Assembly (NCBI GenBank): GCA_963811335.1
Contig: CAWERB010000022.1
Coordinates: 124,001-188,000 of the forward strand
Source of the DNA: Trebonia sp963811335
Lineage (GTDB): Bacteria > Actinomycetota > Actinomycetes > Streptosporangiales > Streptosporangiaceae
Length of the DNA stretch: 64,000 nt
Reading direction: 5' to 3'
In this document: positions 36,201-47,138 of the stretch, one piece after another
How the letters are laid out: each line of letters starts with the position of its first letter
Position numbering within the stretch: the first letter of the stretch is position 1
Position numbers and translations under genes: made by a program
The notes under the pieces: generated by a model
What the model saw: only the letters and a program-made list of their open reading frames with translations
What the model was told of the DNA's origin: nothing
Database searches by the model: none

Positions 36201-38809
36201 ACCGGGCAGTGCCCGGTGGGGTCGATGCCGGTCAGGGGGTTGTCGGCGGCGTAGGCGAACGGGTTGCCCGCGGCCGGGTCCGGGTCCGGGGACACGTGGA
36301 CGGTGTCGGCGCTGGTGAAGTCGCCGGCCCCGGGGCTGTACCAGCGGGCGCCCATCAGGTTCTTGCCGCTGGCCGGGTCAGACCAGGCGGACTGGTAGCC
36401 CAGCATGCCGGTCATGAACCCGCTGGTGCCGGTGACGGTGCCCCACGGGTCGTAGGCCTTCGACCCGGCCAGGGCGGTGCCGGCCGCGGTGAACTGGCCG
36501 GCCTGGTTGCGGTGGATGTCGGTCAGGGCCAGCGCCCCGCCCGTCCCGCCGCCGACGCGCGCCGGTGCGCGGCCAGCATGCTGCCGGCCGGGTCCCACAC
36601 GTAAGCGGGGTGCCGTCGGAGGCGATCGTCCCGGAGGCGCCCGGCGTAGGAGAACTGGTACCCGCTGCCGCCCGCCGCGGGGGTGTCGGCGGTCAGCCGG
36701 CCCAGCGCGTCGTAGGCGTAGGCCCGGGTCCCGGCACTGGCCTGGTCGCCGTAGGCGTCGAACGTGACCGCCAGGGTGCCCGACGGGGACGACTCCGAGG
36801 ACGGGGTGCCGCGGGCGGTGTAGGTGTAGCTGCCGGTCGCCGTCGCTGGTGAGCTGGTCGCGGGCGTCGTAGGTGAGGGTCTTGGCCCCGTTCTGGGTCA
36901 GGTTCCCGTTGGCGTCATAGGCGTACTGGGTTGTGGTGGTGCCGTTGTTCCACGAGGCCAGCCGGCCCGCCTGGTCGTAGGTATACGTGCTTGAGGCCGG
37001 CCCGGCCAGCCCCGTGGTCGTCTCGGAGGTGAGCAGCCCGTCCGGGTTGTACCCGTAGCCGATCGAGGCGACGGTCGTCCCGGAGGCGGTCTTCAGCGTG
37101 TCGGAGGTCAGCCGGTGCAGCCCGTCGTAGCCGAGCGACCGGGTGTCGTTCCCGGTCCCGTTGGAGATGCCGGTGACCAGCGAGTCAGCGTTGTAGGAGT
37201 AGGTCGCGGTGGTCCCGGTCGCCGGGTCGGCCAGGGTCGCCAGGCGGCCGGCGTTGTCGTAGGTGTAGCCGGTGGTGCCGGCCGCGTCGGCGACCGAGGT
37301 GGTCAGCCCGTCCCCGTTGTAGGCGTACGACGTCGACCCGGCCGACCCCGAGGCGGTCAGCACCTGGCCGCGGTCGTTGTAGGTGAACGACTCGCTCGTC
37401 GCGTTCGAGCCCGGTGCCCAGCGTGTTCGACGTGGACGCCGACGTCAGGTCGCCGGCCGGGTCGTAGCCGAACGTCCGGGTCGGCGTGGCCGCGTCGGCG
37501 CCGGACCCGGACTGGCCGGTCAGCTCGCCCACGCTGTTGTACGTGCTGGTGAGCGTGACGCCGCCCGGCTCGGTCACCGTCACCGGGTTGCCGTCCGCGT
37601 TGTAGGCGGTGGTGAACGTGGAGTTCGCCGCGCTGGTGTACGCGCGCGGTGGCGGGCTCGATGCGGGATTCCGGCAGGCCCCAGCTGTTGTAGGTGTTCT
37701 GCCACTGGCCGCCGTTCGCCGTCGGTGTACAGCGTCTGGTTCCCCGCCGCGTCGTAGCCGAACGAGATCGTGATGCCGCTGGACGCCGGAAACCGGCTGC
37801 ACCTCCTGGGACACCAGCCCGGTCGGGTCGTAGGTGAACGTGCTGGAGTTACCCACGGCGTCGGTCGCCGACAGCCGGTCGCCTTCCCCGTCATAGGCAG
37901 CGGACGTGGCGGCCAGCACGCTGCCCGACGCCGACAGCTGCTGCACCGAGACCGGGTTGCCCGCCCCGTCGTACCCGGTCGCCGTCGCGGTCCCGTCCGG
38001 GAAGGTGACCTTGGTCCGCTCGCCGAGCGAGTTGTAGGCGTACGAGGTCGTGTTCCCGGCCCCGTCGGTGACGGCGGTCTGCTCCCCGGCCAGGTCATGG
38101 GCGTAGGAGGCGGTTACCCCGTCCGGGCTGGTCTGCTGAGACAGCCAGCCGCCGGCCGGGTCGTCGTAGGAGTAGGTGGTGGTGTAGGCGGCGGTCCCCG
38201 ACCCGGTGGAGCGCTCGACCTGGGTGGCGGTGAGCTTCCGCCCGAGGAAGTCGTAGGTGGCCTGGGTCTGGGCGCCGGTCGGGCCGGTGACCGACAGGGG
38301 TTCCCGGTCGGCGTCGTAGGCGGTGGTGGTGACGCTGCCGTCCGGGGCGGTCACCGTGACCTGGTCACCGAGCTGGTCATAGCCGTACCTGGTGACGTTG
38401 CCGAGCGCGTCGGTTGCGGAGGTGACCAGGCCGTCGCCGTCGTAGACGGTGGTGCTGACGGCGGTAACAGGCGTGCCGCCGGGCGGGGTGTACGGGGGCA
38501 GGGTCTGGGACACCTGGCGGCCGTCGGCGTCGTAGCCGCTGGTGGTGACCTTGCCGTTGGCGTCATCGGTCTCGGCGACGTCGCCGAACGTGTCGTAGCC
38601 GGTCATCGTCACCGGCCGGGCAGTGACGACCGGGGCGTTGTACACCTGGGCGGTCACCGGCGGCGCGGTCAACATCGCCAGCTGGCCGGCCTCGTCGTAG
38701 GTGTAGCTGGTGACCGCGCCGTCCGGGCTGGTCATCGAGGTGGGCAGGCCGCGCTGGTCCCGCGTCCAGGTGGTGGTCAGCGCGTTCTTCGTGACGTCGC
38801 TCCAGCCGT

Positions 38810-39420
38810 CAGCTGGCTGACCTCGGCCGCCGACAGGGCACGCGGGTACACCTCGCACGTCGGGGACCTGCCCGTCGAACCAGTCACCGGCCGAGCCGTT
38901 CCACTTGGCGCGGCCGATGGCCAGCGGGCCGTGCGAGGCGATCGGCGTGGAGTCCGGTGGCGCGTGCCCGGCGGCGACGCCGTTGACGTACAGGGTCATG
39001 GTGCCGGTGTTCGCGTCGTAGGTGCCGGTCAGGAGCGTCCAGGCTCCGGCGGCCGCCGGGGAAGCGGAGAAGACGTTAGCGCTGGCCGGGTTGGCGGTAT
39101 CGGTCAGCGGCCTCATGAACACCCAGCCCCCTGAGCCCGGGTAGTACTTGAGGTAGAACCCCGCGTCGGTGCCCGCGTCCTGGGAGACCACGGTCTGGCT
39201 ACTGCTGGTGTTACCGGCCAGGTCCACCCACGCCGACACCGTGAACGAGCCGGTGGTGTCCACCACCGGGCCTGCCGTGGCGACCTGGCTCCCCGCGGTG
39301 CCGGACAACGTGGCCGCGCCGCTGGCCCAGGTCACCCCGGACGCCGTGGCCGGCTGCCCGCCGCTGACCGAGTCCGGTACGGCGGTGCCGGACGACTGCG
39401 ACAAGCTGTACCACGCCGAC
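38810..39420 (-). other. LamG/concanavalin-like domain 3 of the RHS protein
   Basis: More divergent: AWYSLSQSSGTAVPDS, GSFTVSAWVDLAGNTSSSQT, VVSQDAGTDAGFYLKYYPGS, WTLLTGTYDANTGTMTLYVN and GPLAIGRAKWNGSAGDWFDG. It is inserted between YD repeats rather than at a domain border. The last strand lies across a frame break near 38820. Confidence 0.75.
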
Positions 39421-40984
39421 GGGCCGCCCGCGCCGGGGTCGGTCACCGACTGCGACAGCACGTTCCCCGCCGGGTCGTAGGTGTACGACGTGGTCTGCGA
39501 GGCCCCGTCTGGGCCGCTTTGGGTGACGCTGGCCCGCTGGTCGTCGGGCGTGTAGGTGACGGTCGTGGTGCGGTCAAGGCCGCTGGGGTCGGTGACCTGC
39601 TGGGTGGTCCGGCCGGCGGCGTCGACGGCGAACCAGGTGTATGTCAGCCTGGTTGTTCGTCCACCGCTCGGTGAGGTTGCCCGCGCCGTCGTAGGCGTTC
39701 CACTCGCTGGTGTAACGCCTGCGACCAGTTCGCGGCTGTACTCCTGGACCCCGGCGAGCAGCCCGTTGTCGGTGTAGTAGTAGTAGCCGGTGATCCGGCC
39801 CATCGCGTCGAACACCCTCGCCAGCCGCCCGGCCGGGTCGTACTGCCTGGACTCCTCCATCAGCGGGGCGGCGGCCTGCGAGCCGGGCGGGGACCCGGTG
39901 TAGTTCGCCAGCGTGGTCGTCGAGCAGGTGCCCGTCGCCGTCGTAGGCGTACTGGGTGAGGTGGCCGTCCGGGTCGGTCCGCGAGGCGAGGTTCCCGAAC
40001 GCGTCGTAGGTGTAGGTCGTGCTGGCGCCGGCCGGGTCGGTCTGCGACGCCAGCTGATCGAAGCCGTTGTAGGTGCGGGTGGCGGTGCGGGGCGAGTCTC
40101 CGCCGGTGAGGTCGGTGACCGTCTGGGAGGTGACGTCGCCGTCGGGGTCGTAGGCGGTCGTGGTCTTGGCGGTGTGGGTCGCGCCGGTCACCCGGTTGAG
40201 CACCGCCGGGTTGGTCTGGGTGACCAGGTCGCCGTTCGCGTCGTAGGCGTAGGTGGTGGTCAGGCCGCCCGGGTAGGAGTCGGAGTAGACGACCTCGCTG
40301 GCCTTGCGGCCGAGCCCGTCGTAGGCGTACACGGTCCGCTGCCCGTCGGGGGTGGTGACCTGCGTCGACGTCCCCGTTCGGCGTAGTACAAGGTGGCGGT
40401 GACCGCGCCGCCCGGGGTGGTCACCTGGTAGGGCAGTCCCTTGGGCGGCACCGCGCCCTGGTAGCCGCCGGCGCTGGTGCTGCCGTCGGTGTAGGCGTAG
40501 CTGGTGGTCCGGCCGGACGGGTAGCCGGTCACCGGCGGGGAGGTCTCCCCGGTCAGCTCGCCGGCGGTGTTGTACGCGTACCGCGTCTGGTAGGTCGTGT
40601 CGGTGGACGACGCCGAGCGGCCGTCCGCGTAGCTCATCATCAGGTCGTTGCGCGCGTCCAGCGGCGGCGCGGCCGTCGTGTCGTCTGGGTAGTAGGTCCA
40701 GTAGGAGGTCGAGCACTGGTTCGTCGACTGCTTCTGGCAGGTGGTCTGAGATACCAGGTTGCCGCGGATGTCGTGCCCGGTCTGGGTGATGTCCCCGTCG
40801 GGGTCGGTGACCGACGCCTGGAACCCGGCGGTGTCGTAGGTGTAGGCGGTGATGCCGCCCTCGGCGTTGGTGGACGTCAGCTCCCGGCCGCCGTTGAGCA
40901 GGTCGTAGGTCCAGCTCAGCGTGTGGCCGCCCGGGTCGGTGACGGTATCGTCCTGGACCGGGGTCAGCCCGGTCGGCGTACTTT

Positions 40985-41662
40985 ACGGTGTTCCACTGGG
41001 CGCTGACCTGCGCGGCCGACAGCTGGTAGGGGTACCAGGCGAGCTCGGCGAGGTCCCCGGAGAACCACTCGGCCGTTGGCCCCGAGGACGGAAGTGTCGG
41101 GCCAGTTACCGTCGATGAAGCCGGTGCCCGCCGCGATGTTGGTCCACGGCGCATTACCTGCTATGAGGTTCGCGGAAACGGTCCCCTGGAGTGTCCCGTC
41201 GACGTACAGCGACTGGGTATTCGTTCCGGCGGCAAGCACCGCGTAGTGCCAGTTGCCGTCGTTGACCGCCGCCGACGACGCGGCGGCCTGGTAGGCGGCG
41301 TCAAGGAACGACCCGTTGAGCCTGCCGTCGTTGCCGACGTAAAGCAGCGGGTTGTACGCCGCCGGGGCCGAGCCGGTCACGGGGCCGCTCTGCTCGGAGT
41401 AGAGCACCTCGTTCGTCCCGGTGGTCTTGAACCACACCCCGACGGTGCCCGGCCCGGTGGTCGTCGACGCCGATACCGGCACGTCCACGTAGTCGTCCCA
41501 GCCATCGAACCCGGCGACCGGCTGGTCGGCGAACGGGCCGCCGGACACCCCCTCGGCCACGTTGTGGTACGTCGGCGGGCCCCACTGGGCATTGATGGCC
41601 TGGTCGGCGGCCTGGGTGGCTCCAGTGTCGTTCAGCCGCCAGTAGTGGGCGGGGCGGGCGCC
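40985..41662 (-). other. LamG/concanavalin-like domain 2 of the RHS protein
   Basis: Close relative of domain 1: HYWRLNDTG, VGVWFKTTGTNEVLYSEQSG, YVGNDGRLNGSFLDA, WHYAVLAAGTNTQSLYVDGT and LAELAWYPYQLSAAQVSAQW. The frame changes once near 41080. Confidence 0.8.
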
Positions 41663-41820
41663 GAGGACCGAGGCGACCCAGCCCTGGCTGGATCCCGTGA
41701 CCGTGGGCTGGCCGACCTGCCAGGTGCCGCCGTTGCTGTCGGTGTCGCTGGTGACGCGGCTGGTCAGCGGGTCGTAGCTGACCTGGGCGTCGACGCTGCC
41801 CGAGGGCCGGGTCAGCTTGT

Positions 41821-42540
41821 TCAGCAGGGCCGCCTGGTGGGTCGCGGCACTGTACAGGGCCTGGACCTCAGCCGGGGTGACCTGCCGGGTCCAGAGGGCC
41901 ACGTCGCTGATGTCGCCGGTGAAGTTGTAGGCGTACCCGGTGTTGTTGCCGGGGTTGTAAGAGGCCTCGTCGGGCCAGCCGCCGCCGAGGTAGCCCGAGC
42001 CGATGAAGTTGTAGGCCTGCACGGTGCTGGCGAAACCCTTGGCCAGCGTCCCGATCTGCACCCCGTCGAGGTACAGCCACTGGCCGCTGGCGGTGTCGGC
42101 CAGCACCGCGTTGTGCCACTGCCCGTTGTTGACCGGGGACGGCGAGATACATGACGTCGGACGCGTTGCCGTCCCAGAACCCCCCGACCAGCTTTCCGTC
42201 TTGGCCGACGTACAGCTCCGGGGTGTAGTTCCCCGGCGTGGTCCCGGTCTGGGTGACACCGTCCTGGGACGAGCCGAACAGCACCCCGTCGGTGGTGCTG
42301 GTCTTGAACCACAGGGAAATCGTCTGGTAGGCCGCCGCCGTGACCAGGTTGTTCTGCAGGGCGATCCACGCCCCGTTGAACCCCGCCCCGGTGGCCGACG
42401 ACCCGGCGAGCGGCCCCTGGTCCGCTCCGAGCGTCACCCAGTTGTAGGTGCCGTCCTGAGCGTGCTCGTTGGCCAGCACGGAATCGCCGGCCGGGCCGCC
42501 GTTGCCGCCCGTGGTCTCATCCAGCCGCCAGTAGGAGTGC
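41821..42540 (-). other. LamG/concanavalin-like domain 1 of the RHS protein
   Basis: Starts with SYWRLDETTGG and has ISLWFKTSTTDGVLFGSSQD, YVGQDGKLVGGFWDG, WHNAVLADTASGQWLYLDGV and ISDVALWTRQVTPAEVQALY, the strand order of LamG domains. The frame changes once near 42150. Confidence 0.8.
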
Positions 42541-45365
42541 GGGCCTGAGTCAAGCACCGCGTTCGGGTAGTCCGACCCGGCGGTGTAGGTGTAGGCGGTG
42601 CACGCGGTGGTGGACGCGGGCGGGCACGCCGCTGACAGCTTGTCCGCCGCGTACTGGTAGGTCCACGTCTGGGCGGTCGACGCGTTGCCGGCCGTGGCGT
42701 CGGGCGTTACCACCGAGGCGACATGCGGGTAGGCGGCGCCGGACGGCGTCGCCCAGCTGACGGTCAGGGCCCGGCCCGACGCCGATGTGACCGTGGTGAC
42801 CTGGCCGGACCCGTTGTAGGTGAACGTCTCGGCGCGCCCGAGCGCGTCGGTGATCGAGGTGATGCCCGTACACCCCGGTGCTGAGCGCCTGGGTGAATTT
42901 GTAGACGGTGTCGTTCTTGTCGGTCAGGGTGAACCCGCCGCCGGCTGACCGGGGTCAGGGTGGCGTAGCGGCCGGACGGCGACGAGTAGGTCGTCCCGTC
43001 GGGGTTCAGCCCGAAGCCGACCTCTTCGCCGTCGGGGTAGGTCACGACCTGGGTCGCGGTGGCTCCGGTGCCGCCGTTCTGCCCGGCGCTGACCTTCATG
43101 TCAAGGACCGATGACCAGCCGGCGCCGAACGCACCGGACTGCCGCGGGTCGCTGCTGTTGTAGTCGCGGGTGATCTCCAGCGCCGGGCCGACGGTGGGCA
43201 CCTGCGCGTCGGTCGCCGAGGTGGTCCAGTTGCCGGTCTGCGGGTTGAAGCCGGGGCCCGGACGGGTTCTGCGACAGCTGCGAGGTCACCAGCGGCTGCG
43301 GCACCGCGGTGGTGAAGTAGTCCGGCTGCGATGCCGGCGAGTACTGGGCGCCGTCGTAGGCCTGCACCGTCCAGTAGTAGGTCTGCCCCCAGGACAGGTC
43401 GCCGGCGGGCACCGTCCAGTCGCCCGAGGAACGTTGCCGGAGGTGGCCACCGGGCTGGAGTGGGCGGCGGGGTCGTAGAGCGTGAACTTGGTACTGCAAG
43501 GACGCGAACGGCCAGTTGTCGGGGTCGGACCCGGTACGCGATGAGCTCGGGGCTCAGCGTGGGCACGTTGGAGTTGCTCGGCGGGTACTGCGAGTTGACC
43601 TGCGGCGGGATTTCGGAGGCGGTGGTGGTGTAGGTCAGCTGCAGGTACGGCCGGCAGTCGCCGCTGCAGTTGCCGCCCTGGGAGGTGCTGACGCTGCCGT
43701 CGTTGTAGGAGTCGAACTGCATGTACTGCGTGGAGCTGGACAGCGAGGTCAGCACCGCGAAGCCGAAGTTGGCGGCCGAGCCCGCGGTCCACTGGTTCAG
43801 CAGCCCGAGGCCGGCGGAGTTCATCGGCAGCGTGAGCCAGCCGCCCTTGCCGGTCAGGCCGGTGGTGTTCGCGCAGGCAGGCGCGGGCGCCGTGCCGGTC
43901 CACTGGGCGTCCTGGGTCGTGTACGCCGGCCCGGGGTAGGTCAGCGCCGTGCTCGGCCTCCACGACCCGGTGACCTGGTAGGCGGTCACCGTGTCGGCGG
44001 CGGTGCACTGGGCGGCGTACGCGTCGAACAGCTTCAGCGACGCCGAGGTCAGGTGGGCGTTCGCGTAGTTGGCGTGGACACTGGAGTAGTCGAGGAAGGC
44101 GATGTCCTGGTAGGTGGTGCCGCTCGTGGTCGTCGTGCCCGACGGGAGGAACACCGACCCGCTGTTGTTCGCGGTCTGCGCGGTGCCGTTGTTCGACTGG
44201 GCGTAGTCCGAGCCCTGCGGGTCCATGGTGACCGTCGGGTCCACGATGACCGGGAACACCCGGCCCGGCGCGTTCAGCCACGCCGGGTCCAGGCTCATCT
44301 GCAGCGCCGGGGCGCCGTTCTGGGTGACCAGCTGGTAGGTCAGCGTCGAGGAAGCCTGCGAGTCCGGCGTCGACAGGTCAACCGGACCGGACCGGGCCAC
44401 CGCCGGCGGGATCACCCCGACCAGGTTGCCGGCGCTGTCGGTCAGGTCCACCGAGCCGCCGTCGAGGGTGGCGGTCAGGCCGTTGAGCGTCAGCGGGAAC
44501 GTCCACGACGTCCCCGCGGCCGCCGAGGCCAGGGTCAGCGCCTCGCTGATCCCGTCCGGCGTCGCGGTCTCGGTCACGTCCGTGCCGGGCAGGATCCCGG
44601 CGTAGGTCAGCGACGACCCGGATGCCGACGCCGCCACGTTCGCCGCCCCGGCCAGCGAGAACGACACCTGCTGCGAACCGGAGGCGGTGCCGAGCGACGC
44701 CAGCGACGTGTCGCTGCCCGATCGCGGCGAAGCTCACCGCGAGCGAGTTCGCCTTCTCCTTCCAGCGGCTGCCCGAGCCCGGCACCAGGGTCGCGTCGAT
44801 CGGCGCCCACGAGCCGGACGCCGTTCGGTAGTTCACCCGCGTGGACCACACCTTGCTGGTGTAAGAACCGTCCGCGTTCTTGTACAGGTCCGACTGCGCC
44901 GTCATGCCCGACGCGACCAGCGTGCTCGTCGCCGGGTCGAACCCGCGCGCCGCCGATCCGGCCGTGAACGTCCCGGTCGCGGAGCCGCCCGGCCCGTGCG
45001 CGGCCCACTGCGGACAGCTGCCCCTTTCCCTTGCCGGGCGCGTGCCCCGTCACGTGCGTCAGGCCCCTGGTGGCCGACCCCGGCACCAGCGACGGCTGGC
45101 CCGCCGCGGTCCCCGACTGCTGCACCGGCACCTTCGGCGGCGGGGCGGCGTCCCCGGTCACGAAGTCGGCCAGCCGCACGACGCCCGACCGGACCGACGC
45201 CGCCGACGGGACGGTCAGGTGCTGCCCGCCGGCCCCGGACGGCCACGCCAGCGGCACCGCCAGCGCGAGCATCCCCGTCCCGGTCGCCACCCGGCGCACG
45301 CGGCGCCCCAGCCACCCAGCGAGCCGAAAACGCCGCCCGCTACCCGCACGCCCAAGCACGCGCAT

Positions 45366-45612
45366 GCCCGCTCCCAGCGACCAAAAAAGCTGCCGACGCT
45401 AAGAAAGCCCTGCGGTAACTCTCAGGAAACCTGCAGGACCGTAAACGCAGCAAAGCGTCGCATAGCCACGGAAACCGCGCAATACCCAAAGATCAACTTT
45501 CGAGTTCAGCGCAAGAATTAACTAGAAGTAAAACATTCACACGTATTGATGCATGCTTGCGCTGATGCCGACATGGTGCCCGAACCATCAGGCAGCGCAG
45601 GCCTACCCCCGG
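45366..45612. other. Intergenic region upstream of the RHS gene
   Basis: About 250 bp, AT-richer than its surroundings (45470-45560), between the RHS gene and a gene on the same strand. It probably holds the RHS promoter. No gene seen. Confidence 0.4.
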
Positions 45613-46149
45613 TCAGCCGCCTGCCGCGTGCACGCCGGCCTCGACCGCGGACGCCACCCCGGCCCGCAGCCCCGAGGTGCTGAACACCAGCGCGGTCACG
45701 TTCGCCGGACTGCCCGGCGCCGCCCCCTCCACCACGAACCGGACGGAACCATACCGGGCCGCCTCGGCAAGGACCGCCGCCCGTTCGGCCGTCCCTGACG
45801 CCACGACCACCTTGCAGCCGCGCACCAGCAGCGTCCCCGCGAACGGCGCGGCCTGCGCCTGCGTCGCGGGACCGGTCACCGCCAGGTACGACACCCGGGC
45901 CGAGGTCGCCTTGGATGCGTCCTCCATCCCCGCCCAGACCTGCGACGCGTCCGGGTCCGCCAGTCCCTGCGACCCGGTCAGCAGGCAGGCGTCCACGCTC
46001 TCGTACACCCGCGCCCGGGCCGGGGGCAGCGCCCGGCCGCTGGACGACCACGGCAGCGGCGCACCAGACACCGCGAGCCCGATACCAACGCCCACCACCA
46101 CCGTGCCCAGCCCAAGCAGCACCCAGCGACCCGGCAACCGCATCGTCAT
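45613..46149 (-). CDS. Membrane-anchored exported protein, BMP-lipoprotein-like fold possible
   Basis: About 178 residues from MTMRLPGRWVLLGLGTVVVG, an N-terminal signal anchor; the ATG at 46203 gives a longer form. The exported part has two cysteines (VDACLLTG, LVRGCKVVVASG) likely to form a disulfide. Its alternating strands and helices (SYLAVTGPATQAQAAPFAGT, RYGSVRFVVEG) recall a piece of a periplasmic-binding-protein fold such as the BMP family. It lies upstream of the RHS toxin on the same strand, with 250 bp between. A helper role for the toxin is speculation. Confidence 0.6.
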   Translation of the reverse strand: MTMRLPGRWVLLGLGTVVVGVGIGLAVSGAPLPWSSSGRALPPARARVYESVDACLLTGSQGLADPDASQVWAGMEDASKATSARVSYLAVTGPATQAQAAPFAGTLLVRGCKVVVASGTAERAAVLAEAARYGSVRFVVEGAAPGSPANVTALVFSTSGLRAGVASAVEAGVHAAGG

Positions 46150-46261
46150 TCGCCCCGCCCTCCGCAGGAACCCACTAGCACGAAACGGAGCAAACAATCT
46201 CACGCGCAGGTGAAGCCGCGCAACGCCGGCGGCTGCCCGTCAGCGTGTGCCATGATGGCGT

Positions 46262-46620
46262 ATGCCGTCCGCTTTGGCCCGTGACCTGAAAGCGCTCCTG
46301 GACCGGCTGGCCGAGGGAGCCGGATTCGAAGAAGAGCCCGTGACAGAAGCGGGGATCCTCCGCAGGGAGGCCAACGGCGGTTTTTATCGGCGGGGGGCCG
46401 AAGTTGCTGGATGCGGCGACTCCCTTCTTCTTGCGGGCGTACTACTGGAGCACGGCAGCCGAATTCACTCCTCGCCAGCGAATCCATTACCGGATACCGG
46501 AGATCGCTCACCTCGCGGATAGCTGGGAGCATGTCCGGTTTCGGCCCCCCGCGTGGACGTTGGGCGGTGGCCCGCTCATGCCCGGGCATCGTCTTCGGCT
46601 AGAGAGTGGGCGGAGCAAAG
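46262..46620 (+). pseudogene. Disrupted hypothetical gene next to the IS element
   Basis: The first frame reads MPSALARDLKALLDRLAEGA to about 46390. In a G6 run the frame changes to GPKLLDAATPFFLRAYYWST, then TPRQRIHYRIPEIAHLADSW and RFRPPAWTLGGGPLMPGHR. Beyond about 46600 the sequence turns into non-protein-like DNA that seems to belong to the IS110 left side, so the gene is probably cut by insertion as well. The protein family is not recognised. Confidence 0.45.
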
Positions 46621-46674
46621 TCTCGCGATTTCCGGGTTTCTTGCTGTTATCTTTTAATGGCCGGGCCGGTTTCG

Positions 46675-46807
46675 CGGCTTTGCATAGCCCAGGACCACCA
46701 ATCTGCGGCTTTGCATACCAGCGGGCTGGACATATGACACAAATCGATCGTGATCATGGGCCCCCGCTATGCAAAGAAGGACGAACGTGGTCCTCCGCTA
46801 TGCAAAG
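46675..46807. repeat. Compound inverted repeat built on CTTTGCATA
   Basis: Four copies of a GCGGCTTTGCATA-like unit: direct at 46675-46687 and 46705-46717, inverted at 46765-46776 and 46795-46807. The outer arms extend to about 22 bp (46678-46699 against 46786-46807) and share CTTTGCATAGC and AGGACCAC with three or four mismatches. Confidence 0.85.
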
Positions 46808-46939
46808 TCTTCTCACGCCGGGGTGTGGTCGCGCTGGCGGGAGAATCTGGCGGGGGCTGCGGGTCGCCGGCTGGCCGGGGGTTAGGGCGTGGCCTGTGGC
46901 GGATGTGGCTGCGGGGGCAGCGGGTGCGGGGGTTGGATG

Positions 46940-47138
46940 GGTGCGGGCTGCCCGTGACGCCGGTTCTCTTTGGGATTACGAGCCCGTTGCAAAGTCTGGC
47001 GCCGGGACCTTGACCTTGAGGGTCGCCTCTTGTCGCCTGTGAGCACGACGGTCAGGATTCGCGGCGTTGAGCCAGATGACCGGGTCCCCGGGCAGCCCGC
47101 CTGGTTACCCGGTTCAAGCATAAGGAGGCGGCGGGACG
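46940..47138 (+). ncRNA. Candidate IS110 bridge RNA (seekRNA) region
   Basis: In IS110-group elements the non-coding left end upstream of the transposase encodes a structured bridge RNA that pairs with target and donor DNA. Here the corresponding segment has no protein-like frame and contains possible stems, such as GACCGGGT (about 47078) with ACCCGGTT (about 47107). The boundaries and the RNA itself are inferred from the family; the loops were not matched to any target. Confidence 0.25.

Larger units (their letters stand above)
34948..45365 (-). pseudogene. Giant secreted RHS/YD-repeat polymorphic toxin with LamG domains, many frame breaks
   Basis: About 3,470 codons if intact. It starts at ATG 45365 behind GGGAGCGG with a signal peptide (GTGMLALAVPLAWPSGAGG). 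In order follow a wall-protein-like region, a DNRLRE-type domain (about 44280-43640, with FPVIVDPTVTM), an FN3-like segment (YYWTVQAYDGAQYSPASQPD), the RHS entry domain (VPTVGPALEITRDYNSSDPR), three LamG-like domains set among dozens of YD repeats (YTYDAFGNLASRTDPDG type), the RHS core end (MLGYQSAWSDPASGKNLMGA, then ARWYSPGAGDFTSADT and NPLTGIDPTGHC) and a variable C-terminal toxin. At least a dozen frame changes and one stop (35254-35256) interrupt it. Conserved motifs lie on both sides of each break, so sequencing error is likelier than decay. Confidence 0.85.
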
